Shown here: positions 24,206 to 34,127 of the stretch, piece by piece | Numbering within the stretch: position 1 is the first letter of the stretch | Layout of the letters: the number at the start of each line of letters is the position of its first letter | Assembly: GCA_021396245.1 (NCBI GenBank) | Contig: WNYE01000057.1 | Span: forward strand, 1-64,000 | Direction of reading: 5' to 3' | Length of the DNA: 64,000 nt | Origin: Sporothrix humicola | Taxonomy: Eukaryota > Ascomycota > Sordariomycetes > Ophiostomatales > Ophiostomataceae | The notes under the pieces: generated by a model | Told to the model about the DNA's origin: nothing | Database searches by the model: none | The model's input: the letters and a program-made list of their open reading frames with translations, nothing else | Translations under genes and position numbers: made by a program

Positions 24206-25750
24206 TTAGTTGCCCTTGGCGCGCCGGCGGTCGCGCTCCTCGGCGATCGACAGCTTGACACCGCGGCCCTTGGGCAGCGAGATCCAGGGCTTCTCGGTAC
24301 CAATGACGAAAACGTTGCTCTCACGGGTGGCGAACGAGTTGTCAATGGCATCCTTGAGGTGGACAATGTTGAAGCCACCATCGTGACGCTCACGGTGGGT
24401 GATGACACCAACACGACCCATGTTGCGACCGCCGGTGACCATGGCCAGGGCACCAGTGTCGAACTTGACAAAGTCGGTGATCTTGCCGGTGGCAAGGTCG
24501 ATCTTGACGGTGTCGTTGACCTTGATGGCAGGGTCAGGGTAGCGAATGCTGGAAAGAGAAAGCAATGTTAGTGTCAAAGTAGGGCCAGGGGGAGAACCTA
24601 CCAGCCGTTGTTCCTAAGGTTTGTTCGGGCCACTCTTTGGGAGAGGGGAGACAGAAAAGAAGGCTGTCAAGAGTCGAGGAAAATGTAGGGAGGTGTGATG
24701 TGTGGTGTGAAAGAGTTGGGGGCATGTCAGAAAAAGGACATTGTCGACATGAGGGGAGGGAAAGAGTCTCCGTGAGAACTGCGCGGTGTCGTCCCTGGTG
24801 CAGAACTACGGCCTAGAAAACTACGTGCTCCGGTCAAAGGCACACGCAGCATCTCTGCAGAGGTTCCTGCCCCTTCCTTCTTGTCGTCGTCTTCTTTCTT
24901 TCAGTCCTCCACTCTCTCAACCAGCCCACATTCAAGACGATACCGCCGACGGCTGTCGTTCCATGTGAGCAGCACCACCTCTCATTCTCCTCAATTTTCT
25001 CGACAGTTGACTTGACAGTTGATCCTTCTTGTCCGTCTCCTCGTCCCCGTCGAGTGGCCTTCCAAAGCTTGATCCAACGGCTGATAGATTGCAGAAGAGG
25101 TAGGAGTTTCTTGCGGGACAAAAAACGTACGTTCTCGCATCATGCGTAACCAAGAATGGAATGCCACCGCGGCCGAGCTGGACGCGGCGGACCTTGCCGA
25201 GCTTGTACTCAGCCTCCTCAGCCTGGATGCGGTGGACGGTGAAGCGGCCCTTGGTGTCGTAGATCAGGCGGAAGTTCTCGCCGGTCTTCTCAATCGAGAT
25301 GACGTCCATGAAGCCAGTGGGGTAGGTCATGTCGGTGCGGACCTTGTGGTCGACCTTGATGAGGCGCTGCTGCAGGATAGCACGGGTCTCGCGGAAGTTG
25401 AGAGCGTACTTGAGGCGGTTGCGCAGGAAGATGATGAGCGGCAGGCACTCGCGGGACTTGTGCGGGCCGGGCGAGGCCTTGGGGGCGTAGACGCCGGACA
25501 GTTTGTCCAGCAGCCAGTGCGAGGGCGCGCTAAGGCGCTTCTGGTGCTTCTTCCTGGAGGAGGGAGAGAAGAGTCAGTCGATGTCCGTGATGGAGATGCA
25601 TCGTCTTGATCACGATGTTTTTGATGTTTTTCGCCCTTTTCGTCCTTTTCGTCCATCTCTTTCTACTGCCGCATTGCAGCACGTTGTTCTGTATTCCATC
25701 GCTCTCATATCCTTCATTCGACGTTGTGATACTTACATTCCCTTACCCAT
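24206..25750 (-). CDS. RPS4: 40S ribosomal protein S4 (eS4)
   Basis: A structural protein of the small ribosomal subunit. Three exons give 259 aa, close to the usual 261: 25737-25750 (MGKG plus two bases), 25131-25553 and 24206-24548. Intron 1 is 183 bp (25554-25736, GTAAGT...CAG) and intron 2 is 582 bp (24549-25130, GTACGT...CAG with a CTAAC branch at its 3' end). The joins restore MGKGMKKHQKRLSAPSHW and THDARTIRYPDPAIKVND, both hallmarks of eS4. The C-terminal KOW-type region contains TGGRNMGRVGVI and the end is IAEERDRRRAKGN. Upstream, ATTGGC (an inverted CCAAT box) near 25940 and CACGTG near 25992 are plausible promoter elements. The long second intron is unusual for such a short, highly expressed gene and contains a possible 12-nt alternative exon. 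Confidence 0.96.
24549..25130 (-). other. Long intron 2 of RPS4
   Basis: 582 bp between the codons for ...HDAR-T and IRYPDP. I looked for box C/D snoRNA motifs in both orientations and found no convincing pair. It does contain a well-formed 12-nt cassette (24602-24613) bounded by TTAG and GTAGGT that would insert four residues in frame; see findings. Confidence 0.7.
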
Positions 25751-26054
25751 TTTGGCGGTTGTGATGTGGTTGTCGAGGTGGTCGTGATGGGAGAAAGAAG
25801 AAAAAAGTTGGATGCAAAAAGCAGTGCAGGGAAAATCGACTACTTGGGGAAACAGCAAAAAAGACGAGCTAAGGCGGGAGAAAAATTTAATTGACAGAAA
25901 ATACGCTAGGCGTTTGGGCAGGAGCCCACGCGCTTCTCATTGGCGGGGGCAAGGGCTTTGAACCCTCAGTTGCCCTGGCTCCAAAATAGTCACGTGTAAG
26001 ATGCTACAGTGTGAAGGCTGGACTCCTTCCTATTGCCTTACACTGTACGATGAG

Positions 26055-26188
26055 CGTCGTTTTTGGCGAGAGGTTGAATTGACACTGTGTACGTCGTACC
26101 TGCATCAAATAAGGCATCATTATACAGTACCCCGTACAGTAACGTCTGAAATTGGCACGGTACGTGCCTCCTGTCGCCAAAAACGACG
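26055..26188. mobile_element. MITE-like element with 15-bp terminal inverted repeats
   Basis: CGTCGTTTTTGGCGA (26055-26069) is matched perfectly, as reverse complement, by TCGCCAAAAACGACG (26174-26188). The 134-bp unit has no coding capacity. Inside it are TACGTCGTA (26090-26098) and a near-perfect dyad GGCACG-GTA-CGTGCC (26154-26168). Size, non-coding content and perfect ends fit a miniature inverted-repeat transposable element. I could not find a clear target-site duplication, so a regulatory hairpin is the alternative. Confidence 0.5.
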
Positions 26189-28128
26189 TTTTGTCCCCGA
26201 AAACGACCACCACGCAAAGTACGATTAGATACAGAGTGAATTAGGTTAGGTTGACAATTGGTTGAGTTTCGTCGATTTTCACACTCACTCATGATCACAT
26301 CTGCCCAAACAATTCCACAACAAACACAACAGCCAAAAGAAAATCAGTTTTTTATCACAGCCTTTCACACCTGTCATCACGGCTCTCACAACTACCGAAA
26401 TTAGAGCGCGGAAGTGGCATTTGCCGCCCAACAACACGAGTTGAATCTCACAGTCATCTCTGTTTCGGCCACTTTTTATCGTGGCCCTTTCCTTCACATT
26501 CAGAGTTGTAAGCTTATTTTACACGATGGACGTCAAGATGCAGGGTCTGAAGCCTGTAAAAGTACGACGTCAAAGTGCAAAACGTAAACGTGGAAGTTGA
26601 GGTGTGCAAGAAAGCCTTATGCTAGTGCACATCTGCAGCTAAGCCTCACGCTGCTGAGACGCTGAGAGCGAAAACGACAGCTGCCATTCCCGCATCCTTC
26701 GGCCGATCGCGGTTGGGCTTGATGACAGGGAATAGAAAAAGAAAAGGAAGATTGGGCTGTCAAGATGACGATCCATCAAAGAAATGATGAGATGCGATAA
26801 ATTTTATGAGAGAAGGATGAGCGAGATGAAAAGAGATGAAAGGAAGCAATACCTGTCCATGATCATGGTGCTTGCCGATAGTCCAGCTTCTTAATGACAG
26901 GTCACGTGCACATACTGTTCCTGCCAAATCAACTCACAAACTCACAGACAAACCTTTGGGCTCCGTCGCATCGCTTTCGCCGCTGCAATGTGACGCGGCC
27001 AGGCCAGACGGCCCAATGGTAAGACCCTGACTCGCTTGAGAAGAGGGTGAAATCGACGGGTCTGTCCCAAACTGCAGAACTCAGAATCCGGCGGCCCAAT
27101 GAGCACCCAAAGCCAGCCTCCCACTCGGGCTTGCAGGTGAGCAACTGTCCAGCCGTACGGAGAATGGGCAGATGTGGACGGAGAAGTTGTGCACTCAGTA
27201 GTGGCATAGCTGAATTGGTTGGACAATTTGCAGTTGCGGCTCTCGCTTCACTCTTCCAAATTGAGAGCCAGGTGCCGGGATATCAAAACAACATGTCGTA
27301 AGTCGCAAGTGAGCGGCAATTGCGTCAGTTTTTCAATGTTCGGAACGCCATCTGTCGTGTGCACGTCTGCCACAGCGAATTCTTGGAGCAGAATAAGGCA
27401 AGTGGGCGTTGAAACGAAACATGAAGAATGCTTGACCACGAAAATAGGCTTTTGCTTTGTGTTGACGAATGGCTATGTTCGTCAGTGTTTGTTTCACGGC
27501 CGGGGCCTGGCATAGCCTGGCCACGTACGCCGTAGGCAGATGACGAGATGACGAAAATGATGATGAGCACACGGACTCTGTAACGGCTTTTGTAATTGTA
27601 AGCATAAAGAGGGAAAAAAGCGTAATGCGACTTCAACTGATTTCAGATCATATGCGGAAAACGGAAACAGGCGAAAAAGGGCGGAAACGTTATGGCCAGG
27701 CACAGGCCTGGGTCGGTCGACCCTGCCGCCCGCTGGAGCCAGAAAACAGCCCTATGGATGGGAAGGATGGCAGGGGCGTATTGCAAGAGGGGGGGGGCTT
27801 GCGGGTGGAGTGGTGCGTGAGAGTGTGGGATTGGGAAGGAAAAGGGTCAGATCCCTTGAAAAATTGAGGGAAAGAGACGAAAATTATGAAGGGAATGAGT
27901 AGTGCGGCTGCAAACATCGAAAACGGCAGGAATGCCCGTACGGCATACGCAAAAGGGACATTCTCTTCGGCAAGAGGAAGGCTCTTGCAGCGGCGGGGTG
28001 TGAGAAGAGGCAAGCGCAGCTCGCTTTTTGTCGTTTTGACTGGCCTCTTTTATAGAAAGCGACGGGAACGAGGACGTGAGCTGTCCCGCTCGACAAGGCG
28101 TGCGCTGTGCTGGAAAGAGGAAACACTA

Positions 28129-28184
28129 AGAAAACAGGACAGAAGAAAACAGGACAGAAGAAAACAGGACAGAAGAAAACAGGA
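28129..28184. repeat. 15-bp tandem repeat, about 3.7 copies
   Basis: The unit AGAAGAAAACAGGAC is repeated without mismatch from 28141 to 28184, preceded by a partial copy from 28129. The unit is purine-rich, apart from the cytosines, and in phase with an open frame of no known family. Likely a minisatellite. Confidence 0.8.
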
Positions 28185-29472
28185 AAGAGCCGCCCTGCCA
28201 GGCTGCACCTCTCACCTTTTCCACGCATCTGCACCTGCAACTTGTCTGCATCTGCACCTGCCTGTCCTCTTCGCAAGCCGGCTCACCGCCCACAGCCCCC
28301 TCCCCCCAGTCGCGACTGCCCTGGAAATTGGAAAAGATGCCTCATTCCGCCTTGGCTTCCAAAAATTTATCCATCACCAGCAGCTTCTATAATCATCCCC
28401 TTTTCCTAATTTCGATTATTTTCTTTCCCCTCACAAAAACCACCCCTCCAAAGCCGGCGTTCTAGCTCTTGTTCGCCGCCGCGCAAAAACAAGGCCGTCC
28501 GTCCCACCAACACGCAAAGCGGACCGGGTGTTTCGCCTTGCCCAGGCCCAATAGGCCAATAAGTCGACTTAGAAATTGCAAGGGCGCTTAGCGCAGTTGG
28601 TTGCAACTCTCTGTGGCCCTTTCTTTGTGGCTGTTTTCGTTGACAGCACCAATAGCACTGCAAAACAACAGTCCACAGGCACACCCAGACTCCTGTTGCT
28701 GTCCGGACGGAGACAGCACCATTTGGCCCGTTTCGCAAACAATACCCCACATTGTGGCAGCCGCAGCGTCAAAACGGCCCTGCCAGCACCGATCAGCGTC
28801 AGCCAGCAGCCAAGAACTACGACGAAAGCCTGACCTGACGACATTCTCCCATTCTCTCTTCTTTCCACTGGTCCAGCATCTCCAGCCGTGTCCGACGTAC
28901 GACCTGCGACGGCCGCCATTCTCAGCATCGCCGGACGTCTCTCTGTCTCCCTCTCCATCTCGCCCTCAAACTCCCTCCAGCTATCTCTCCTCTCGACAGT
29001 CGATGCGCTCAGCAGAGTCCGATCGCTCCACCACAGCCACAACGGACCTAGAGGCAGACGAATACGCAGGCTCGGAAACCAAGGCACGACCAGGCAGGCC
29101 AGGTTCGAGCAGAGGCGCTTGTCTTGCTTGTTGACACGCGAGACCGATCGAGCGACGACGACGACGACTACGGCGACAATAACAACAAAAGCACTTTTTC
29201 ACCGACTCCCTCCGACTACTCCCCGACGCGCCTTTTGTCACCGGGCCGCTCGACCCCATTTCCTCCACCTCGTCTCGATCTTGGCGATACCGGCGACCGC
29301 CTTGTTTACTATCGACGCTTGACGTGCATCCCCGCACCTCCATCTCCCCACGACTGCTGGCGCTTGTCGCATTCCCGGCTCCCGACCGCCAAGGCCGTCT
29401 CTGCCAGACCACCCACCACACCCACTTTCGCTGCCGCCGCTACCCTCTGGACCCTCGGGGGCCGCGAGCACC

Positions 29473-30834
29473 ATGGCCGCCTTTGTGAGGGTCTCGGGCC
29501 CGCCCAACAGCAACTTTCTTGTTGGCTACCCGGGAATCTCAGCTACTCTGGTAAGTTCAAGCTGTCCCGTTTCTTTGCTTGCCTCTTTGCCTTTTTCTTG
29601 GCCGCCTGGCAGTCTCCACTAACCTTTCATTCCCCCCTCGCAGCCTCGCATCGAAGGCAAGGTCGAAATCCGCCCATCACAGGGCTTCTCTATGCCCGTC
29701 GCCGTGTCTCTTGTTCGAATAAGCCTACAGCGCCGCGAAACCATCCACCCGGCCGCCGACAACATGGCCAAGAAGCATCTAGGCACACCGCGCCGCGACA
29801 CAACAGACGTCGTCGGCAAGGAGCTCCTCCTCTTCCGATGTCCACCAGGAAAAGAGTCCGAAAACGTCATCGCCATGGACCTGCCCTTTGTCCTCTTTAT
29901 CCCATTCGGCCGAGGCGGCGAAGAGACCAACCGTCGCATACCGCCCGCATCACTACAGCTGCCGAGCCGCATCGCCGAAACCTACTACGAGCTTGTTGTC
30001 ACAGTCCAGCAAGGGCCCAGCATACAAAACAAATACGCATTCCCGATCCCACTGCAGCGCTACGACACGCTGTCCACGTTCGGCATGTACAACAAGCAAG
30101 AGAACCGAGTTGTGGCCGCGGACAACATCGTGACGCTGGCTATCTCCCTCCCACGCTGGAGCTACGGCCCGCTCGACCCCATTACCGTCTACATAAAACT
30201 GGCGCCAAATCCAGACTGGCTCAGCAAAGCCAAGCGCGTCACGATCCAAAAGATTACGCTTGGCATCGAGGAGGAAATCACATTCAACCCAGAGGGCGAC
30301 GAGCCGACAAAAAAGATCAACAAGATCGCCAAGCACACACAAAACGTGCAAACAAAAATGCCCGAGGCCGGCTATGTCACCAACCTGGGTCTCGTCTTCC
30401 CGGCACGCGACCTGCGCGACAGCGACGGCATCATCCGTCGGGGGAAGCCCGCCTTTCCCATGTACGAGGTGACCTCGTTTACCACCACCTCCACCCTCTA
30501 CAAAATCGAGTACTTTTTGGCAATAAAGGTGCGTCCCTATCATTATGCTTTTGATTTTCGTTGTCTCCTCTCACTAACCGCTACTATCCAGGCCCAAATG
30601 AGCTCGGCACGCGACATCACCCTGCGGTTACCGATCGTCATATGCCCTCTCGACCACCAGGCCTGCAAGGAGGAAATGGACGCCATTGAGCAAGCCGCCA
30701 AGGATGCATCTCAGGTCGACCCGAACAACCCGATGTTGCCGGCACGGACCATCGTTCTCGCAAACGACCGCGACTCCCTCCGCCACCTCGGCCTGTGCAT
30801 GGTGGCAGGTCAGAAGAAGCCTTTGATCGAATGA
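29473..30834 (+). CDS. Arrestin-fold protein (fungal arrestin-like)
   Basis: A 401-aa protein that appears to be an arrestin/PalF-type beta-sandwich scaffold; such proteins link membrane cargo to ubiquitin ligases and endocytosis. Three exons: 29473-29550, 29644-30528 and 30592-30834, with introns of 93 bp (GTAAGT...CAG) and 63 bp (GTGCGT...CAG, CTAAC branch). The N-terminal half contains PRIEGKVEIRPSQGF, PFVLFIPFG and LPSRIAETYYELVVTVQQG, typical of the arrestin N-terminal domain; the C-terminal half contains IAKHTQNVQTKM and a sheet region ending in LRLPIVICPLDHQ. I see no PPxY motif, which many ART adaptors have. The start was chosen because exon 1 gives a hydrophobic SNFLVGYPGISATL strand preceding PRIEGKVEIR. 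The second intron is in frame and stop-free. Family assignment is fairly sure; cargo and pathway are unknown. Confidence 0.8.
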
Positions 30835-32081
30835 AAACGGGATACAAAACCACAACTTTCGTCTTTCATCGCCAAGGGCCAGCGCCATTTCCAGAGTATG
30901 AGCGTGGAGGACGGCCTTTACGGCTTCTCCGCAATCCCCGTCGAAGACAGCTGGCTTCCAAGTCAGCAACACTACAGCCATGCGGAGACCCTGCCATGTT
31001 CGATGCCTACAGCGTGCCGACAGATCACCTTCTGAACCTGACACGGCCGGCCTATATACCATGATATCCGCGGACGCTTCACAGGCGAGCTGTGCACTAT
31101 CTCACAGCAAACTAGCAAAGTCTGCCTTATATTTTCACATCCACGAACAGCATTGCATCCGCATTTTTTGGGAACGAGATACCCTTGCCTCGACCTTTGG
31201 ACTTTACGACAATGGCACCATCACTGTCATTTCCACTATACTCTTTCTATTCACATTTTGCTGCGCATCATCGTCTTCTTTATTTCTTGCTTCACAATGT
31301 GTCGTATATATACACTTTGATTTTATTTTCATTCTCTTCTTCTTCATTCTATTTTCTTGGTTCATGGGAACTTTTATTGGCAGGCCTTTTGGTGTTCTTG
31401 GAGTCAGGCCTGGATTGGGCCTCATTGAAAGGCAACCCTGGGGAAACAGCAAGAGGAGCAAACAAGTTCAAGATTCCCAGCAGGACATGATATCAAGCAA
31501 GGCTGGGGAGACTAGTGAAGGAGACGTATCTTCCTAGGCGAGGAGATTAGCAGACGAGGAGACGAATATTAACGAACTTTATTTATTTATATGTCTGTGC
31601 CATATACCAAGCATTTATGACTAAAACCATGTCGCCCAGTGTTGCCAGGTAAGAAACGTGAAAAAGCATTGAATTTACAGCTTTTCCAACGTCCGAAAAG
31701 CGGCATACCAAGAGCTGTGGCTGAAAAGCTTAAGTATGTCTCAAAATATAAAAAAGAGCCAAGAAGGCTGCGAGTTGCGAAATTAGCGGTAGCGCGAGGC
31801 TCGCCTTGGGGCGAAAGTGGAGCGTTACTTTCAGCGGGTGGGGGTTGCCAGTAGCGCCAGTGATTTTTTCTGCCTTTCAGCTTTCAGGCCAACATCGAAA
31901 GTCGCTTGATATCAAGCGTTACAGCCATCCGATTCCAATGCCGTTTTCAACTCATTCAGGCAACATCGCAACTCATCAAATTCATAATATATTGAAGCGA
32001 ACTCATATTTCATGACCATGACGTCCATCTGCTTATGACGTTCGCCCCATTCCATTTATTTTCAACACACATTTACACAAT
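30835..32081. other. Intergenic: arrestin 3' flank and SEN54 promoter
   Basis: 1.25 kb between two plus-strand genes. It is T-rich around 31230-31370 (likely 3' UTR and downstream) and turns AT-rich towards the SEN54 start. No further gene is supported. Confidence 0.5.
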
Positions 32082-34127
32082 ATGCCATCAACACCAATAC
32101 GAAAAGATGACGGGAGCCGGACCCTTGTCGCGGATGCTGTCGCCGACGATGTCATAGCAGACGATGGCGACGTCTCGCTGCTTTTGGGGGACGACGGCGA
32201 CGAAGCAGCACTGCCCACGGAAGCTCGTCGGGAAGGGGGAGACGAAGATAATGAGGACGACGACGATGAGGAAGGTAGCGCTGAGATTCAAGACTATCGC
32301 GGCTTCGCTGCGCTTGTCGGCGCAGGCACTGCAGCAGGATCCACTGCTCCAGCAGTATCTACATCTGCCTTTGCCTCGGGAAGTCTGCCCAGTCGCAAAC
32401 CGCAAATCTCGTCGCAGACCATCCGCAAGGGCGAAAAGGACTTTGAAGAGCATGGCACGCGCGCACAGCAAAACGCCCTGGAGCAGAGCCGTGCCGTCAT
32501 GGAGTCGGTCCTGTCGTACACGCGGGTCCACGGAGGAGCGACTGCCGCCACAAGTAGTGGTAAAGGCAGTACTGGGAGTGGCGGCAACGATATCATCCGA
32601 GGATGGTACTTTCCTGAAGTCTGGCAGGACGAGCCAGAAGAGGAGACGATTTCCAAGAAAACAACAGAAGACACAGACGACGGCAACGAGCGCCGATTTG
32701 CCCATACGCGCCACCGTGTTGTCATGGTCGAAACACAGCGAGGAACGATGTTCTCGTCTGTCGGCGCCGTCCCGGGCAAGCCAAAATGGATTCCGACATT
32801 GCCCAAGGACCAACAGCCACCAAAACGTCCTGGTTTCGACCGTGTATGGCTACTGCCAGAGGAGGCTTTGTTCTTATTAGAGCGTGGATCGATGGAGCTG
32901 TGGTGGCCTCTCAAGGAGATTGAGGCAATCTTGGCCGGGGACAGCTCCAAAAAGGCGAGCCAGGTCGAAGACGACGAAGAAGAAGAAGAGGACGGCATCC
33001 CGCTTAGTCTTCAGGCAGCCTATGCTCTCCTTATCGGCCCGGACAATGACCCACAACACGGCCGCATAACACTTCCAGCATACCAAGTCTACACACATCT
33101 TCGGCGATCTGGATATCAGGTGCTGCGAGCCGTCAAGACAGATCCTCAGACACCATTAGACGCACCACTTCCGTCGCCACAAGCTCCGACAAGTATTTGG
33201 CAGTGGCTCTTCTCTCTTCTCTCGCCAAAAACAACACCCACAACACCATCACAATATCTACCTTTACGACCACATGCACCAAACGGACCATTGGTTCAGC
33301 CGGGTTTATACCGTTCTTATGGACCCGTCTACAACCAGCTACGCCTCATACCGCCACATCGATACGACGGTCCTTCTAAAGAGTCCATAGAATCTTCTGG
33401 TGACACTGCACCACCAGCAGAAAGCCCTTTCCGCGTCGTCTTTCACGTCTGGAAGGCCGGCGCCGCGTCCAACTCTTCAGCTGGCGCTCCACCCAAACCC
33501 TTTTCCAAGATTCGTCCGCCACCGCCCGATTTCTACATGGCCGTCGCCGATGCAAACACGACGGGTGTGCCTACACTTGAGCAGATTTCGGAGCTATTGG
33601 CCTCCGTGCCACCACTGCCGGCCTCGGCCCATATGAGCAAGAGGGCAAAACTAGCGGCTCAGGCGCAGGCAAATCAGGCCCAGTCGTCGGCACAGCCGGC
33701 TGCGTCGAATACGACTCCTTCCGAACAACCCTCTACCCTCATGTCTCCCTTCCCCGGCCTGCCCGCAGTCTACCGCCGGCTCAAACTCGGCCGCCGCTGC
33801 GTAATAGTGGCTGTTGTCGACCACGGCATTGTCAACTACATGCGCTTTTCCGACAGCACGTTCAACACCGACCCGCTGTGGCCGCGGTTCGATGCGGTTG
33901 CGTCTGGGAAGTTTGCCAACAACAAGAACAGCAGTGCCGGCAGTAAGAATGGTGCCGGCAAAGGCAAATCAGGCGGCGGCAAGAATCAAAAGAAGAAAAA
34001 GACATGCAGCACTAAGAATTCTGCCTCTGCAAAGGCAGAAAGTGATGCCAAGGGCAGTAAGGATGCGCCGCGCAGTCCCAGTGTTAGTGCCACAGCTGAG
34101 AAGGCGAAAGCCAACGGCAATAAATAA
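32082..34127 (+). CDS. SEN54: tRNA-splicing endonuclease subunit Sen54
   Basis: Structural subunit of the heterotetrameric tRNA-intron endonuclease (Sen2-Sen15-Sen34-Sen54). The 681-aa frame has no intron. After an acidic N-terminus, RKGEKDFEEHGT opens the Sen54 N-terminal domain, which continues through ETQRGTMFSSVGAV (near 220) and VWLLPEEALFLLERGSMELWWP (about 255-275). The C-terminal block near 560-605, FPGLPAVYRRLKLGRRC followed by VVDHGIVNYMRFSDS, is the family's nuclease-fold remnant, without a catalytic triad as expected. Unusual are a long proline/serine-rich insertion between these blocks and a 75-residue Lys/Gly/Ser tail, which is probably disordered. ATG at 32082 is the first in frame and precedes all conserved parts. 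Confidence 0.92.
   Translation: MPSTPIRKDDGSRTLVADAVADDVIADDGDVSLLLGDDGDEAALPTEARREGGDEDNEDDDDEEGSAEIQDYRGFAALVGAGTAAGSTAPAVSTSAFASGSLPSRKPQISSQTIRKGEKDFEEHGTRAQQNALEQSRAVMESVLSYTRVHGGATAATSSGKGSTGSGGNDIIRGWYFPEVWQDEPEEETISKKTTEDTDDGNERRFAHTRHRVVMVETQRGTMFSSVGAVPGKPKWIPTLPKDQQPPKRPGFDRVWLLPEEALFLLERGSMELWWPLKEIEAILAGDSSKKASQVEDDEEEEEDGIPLSLQAAYALLIGPDNDPQHGRITLPAYQVYTHLRRSGYQVLRAVKTDPQTPLDAPLPSPQAPTSIWQWLFSLLSPKTTPTTPSQYLPLRPHAPNGPLVQPGLYRSYGPVYNQLRLIPPHRYDGPSKESIESSGDTAPPAESPFRVVFHVWKAGAASNSSAGAPPKPFSKIRPPPPDFYMAVADANTTGVPTLEQISELLASVPPLPASAHMSKRAKLAAQAQANQAQSSAQPAASNTTPSEQPSTLMSPFPGLPAVYRRLKLGRRCVIVAVVDHGIVNYMRFSDSTFNTDPLWPRFDAVASGKFANNKNSSAGSKNGAGKGKSGGGKNQKKKKTCSTKNSASAKAESDAKGSKDAPRSPSVSATAEKAKANGNK

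Larger units (their letters stand above)
25751..29472. other. Intergenic, divergent promoters of RPS4 and arrestin gene
   Basis: 3.7 kb between two divergently transcribed genes. The RPS4 promoter lies at the left end; the leader of the arrestin gene, CT-rich from about 28850, lies at the right end. Between them are a 134-bp inverted-repeat element (26055-26188) and a 15-bp tandem repeat (28129-28184). Open frames around 27886-28392 and 28601-29134 show no domain and are best explained by stop-poor composition. Confidence 0.5.

Noticed and set aside
24549..25130. Intronic snoRNA in RPS4
   Set aside because: No box C (RTGATGA) and box D (CTGA) pair or H/ACA layout could be found on either strand.
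25921..25985. tRNA-like GGCTTTGAACCCTC segment
   Set aside because: Resembles a T-arm but has no matching A-box or cloverleaf; it is the RPS4 promoter region.
28585..28660. tRNA-like start with a perfect A-box (TAGCGCAGTTGG)
   Set aside because: No B-box (GGTTCRA), no anticodon arm and no acceptor pairing follow within tRNA length. At most a relic or chance match.
29124..30554. 476-codon frame overlapping the arrestin-like gene
   Set aside because: It is antiphase to a real, spliced gene; composition (Arg/His/Pro-rich) is a shadow of the true frame.
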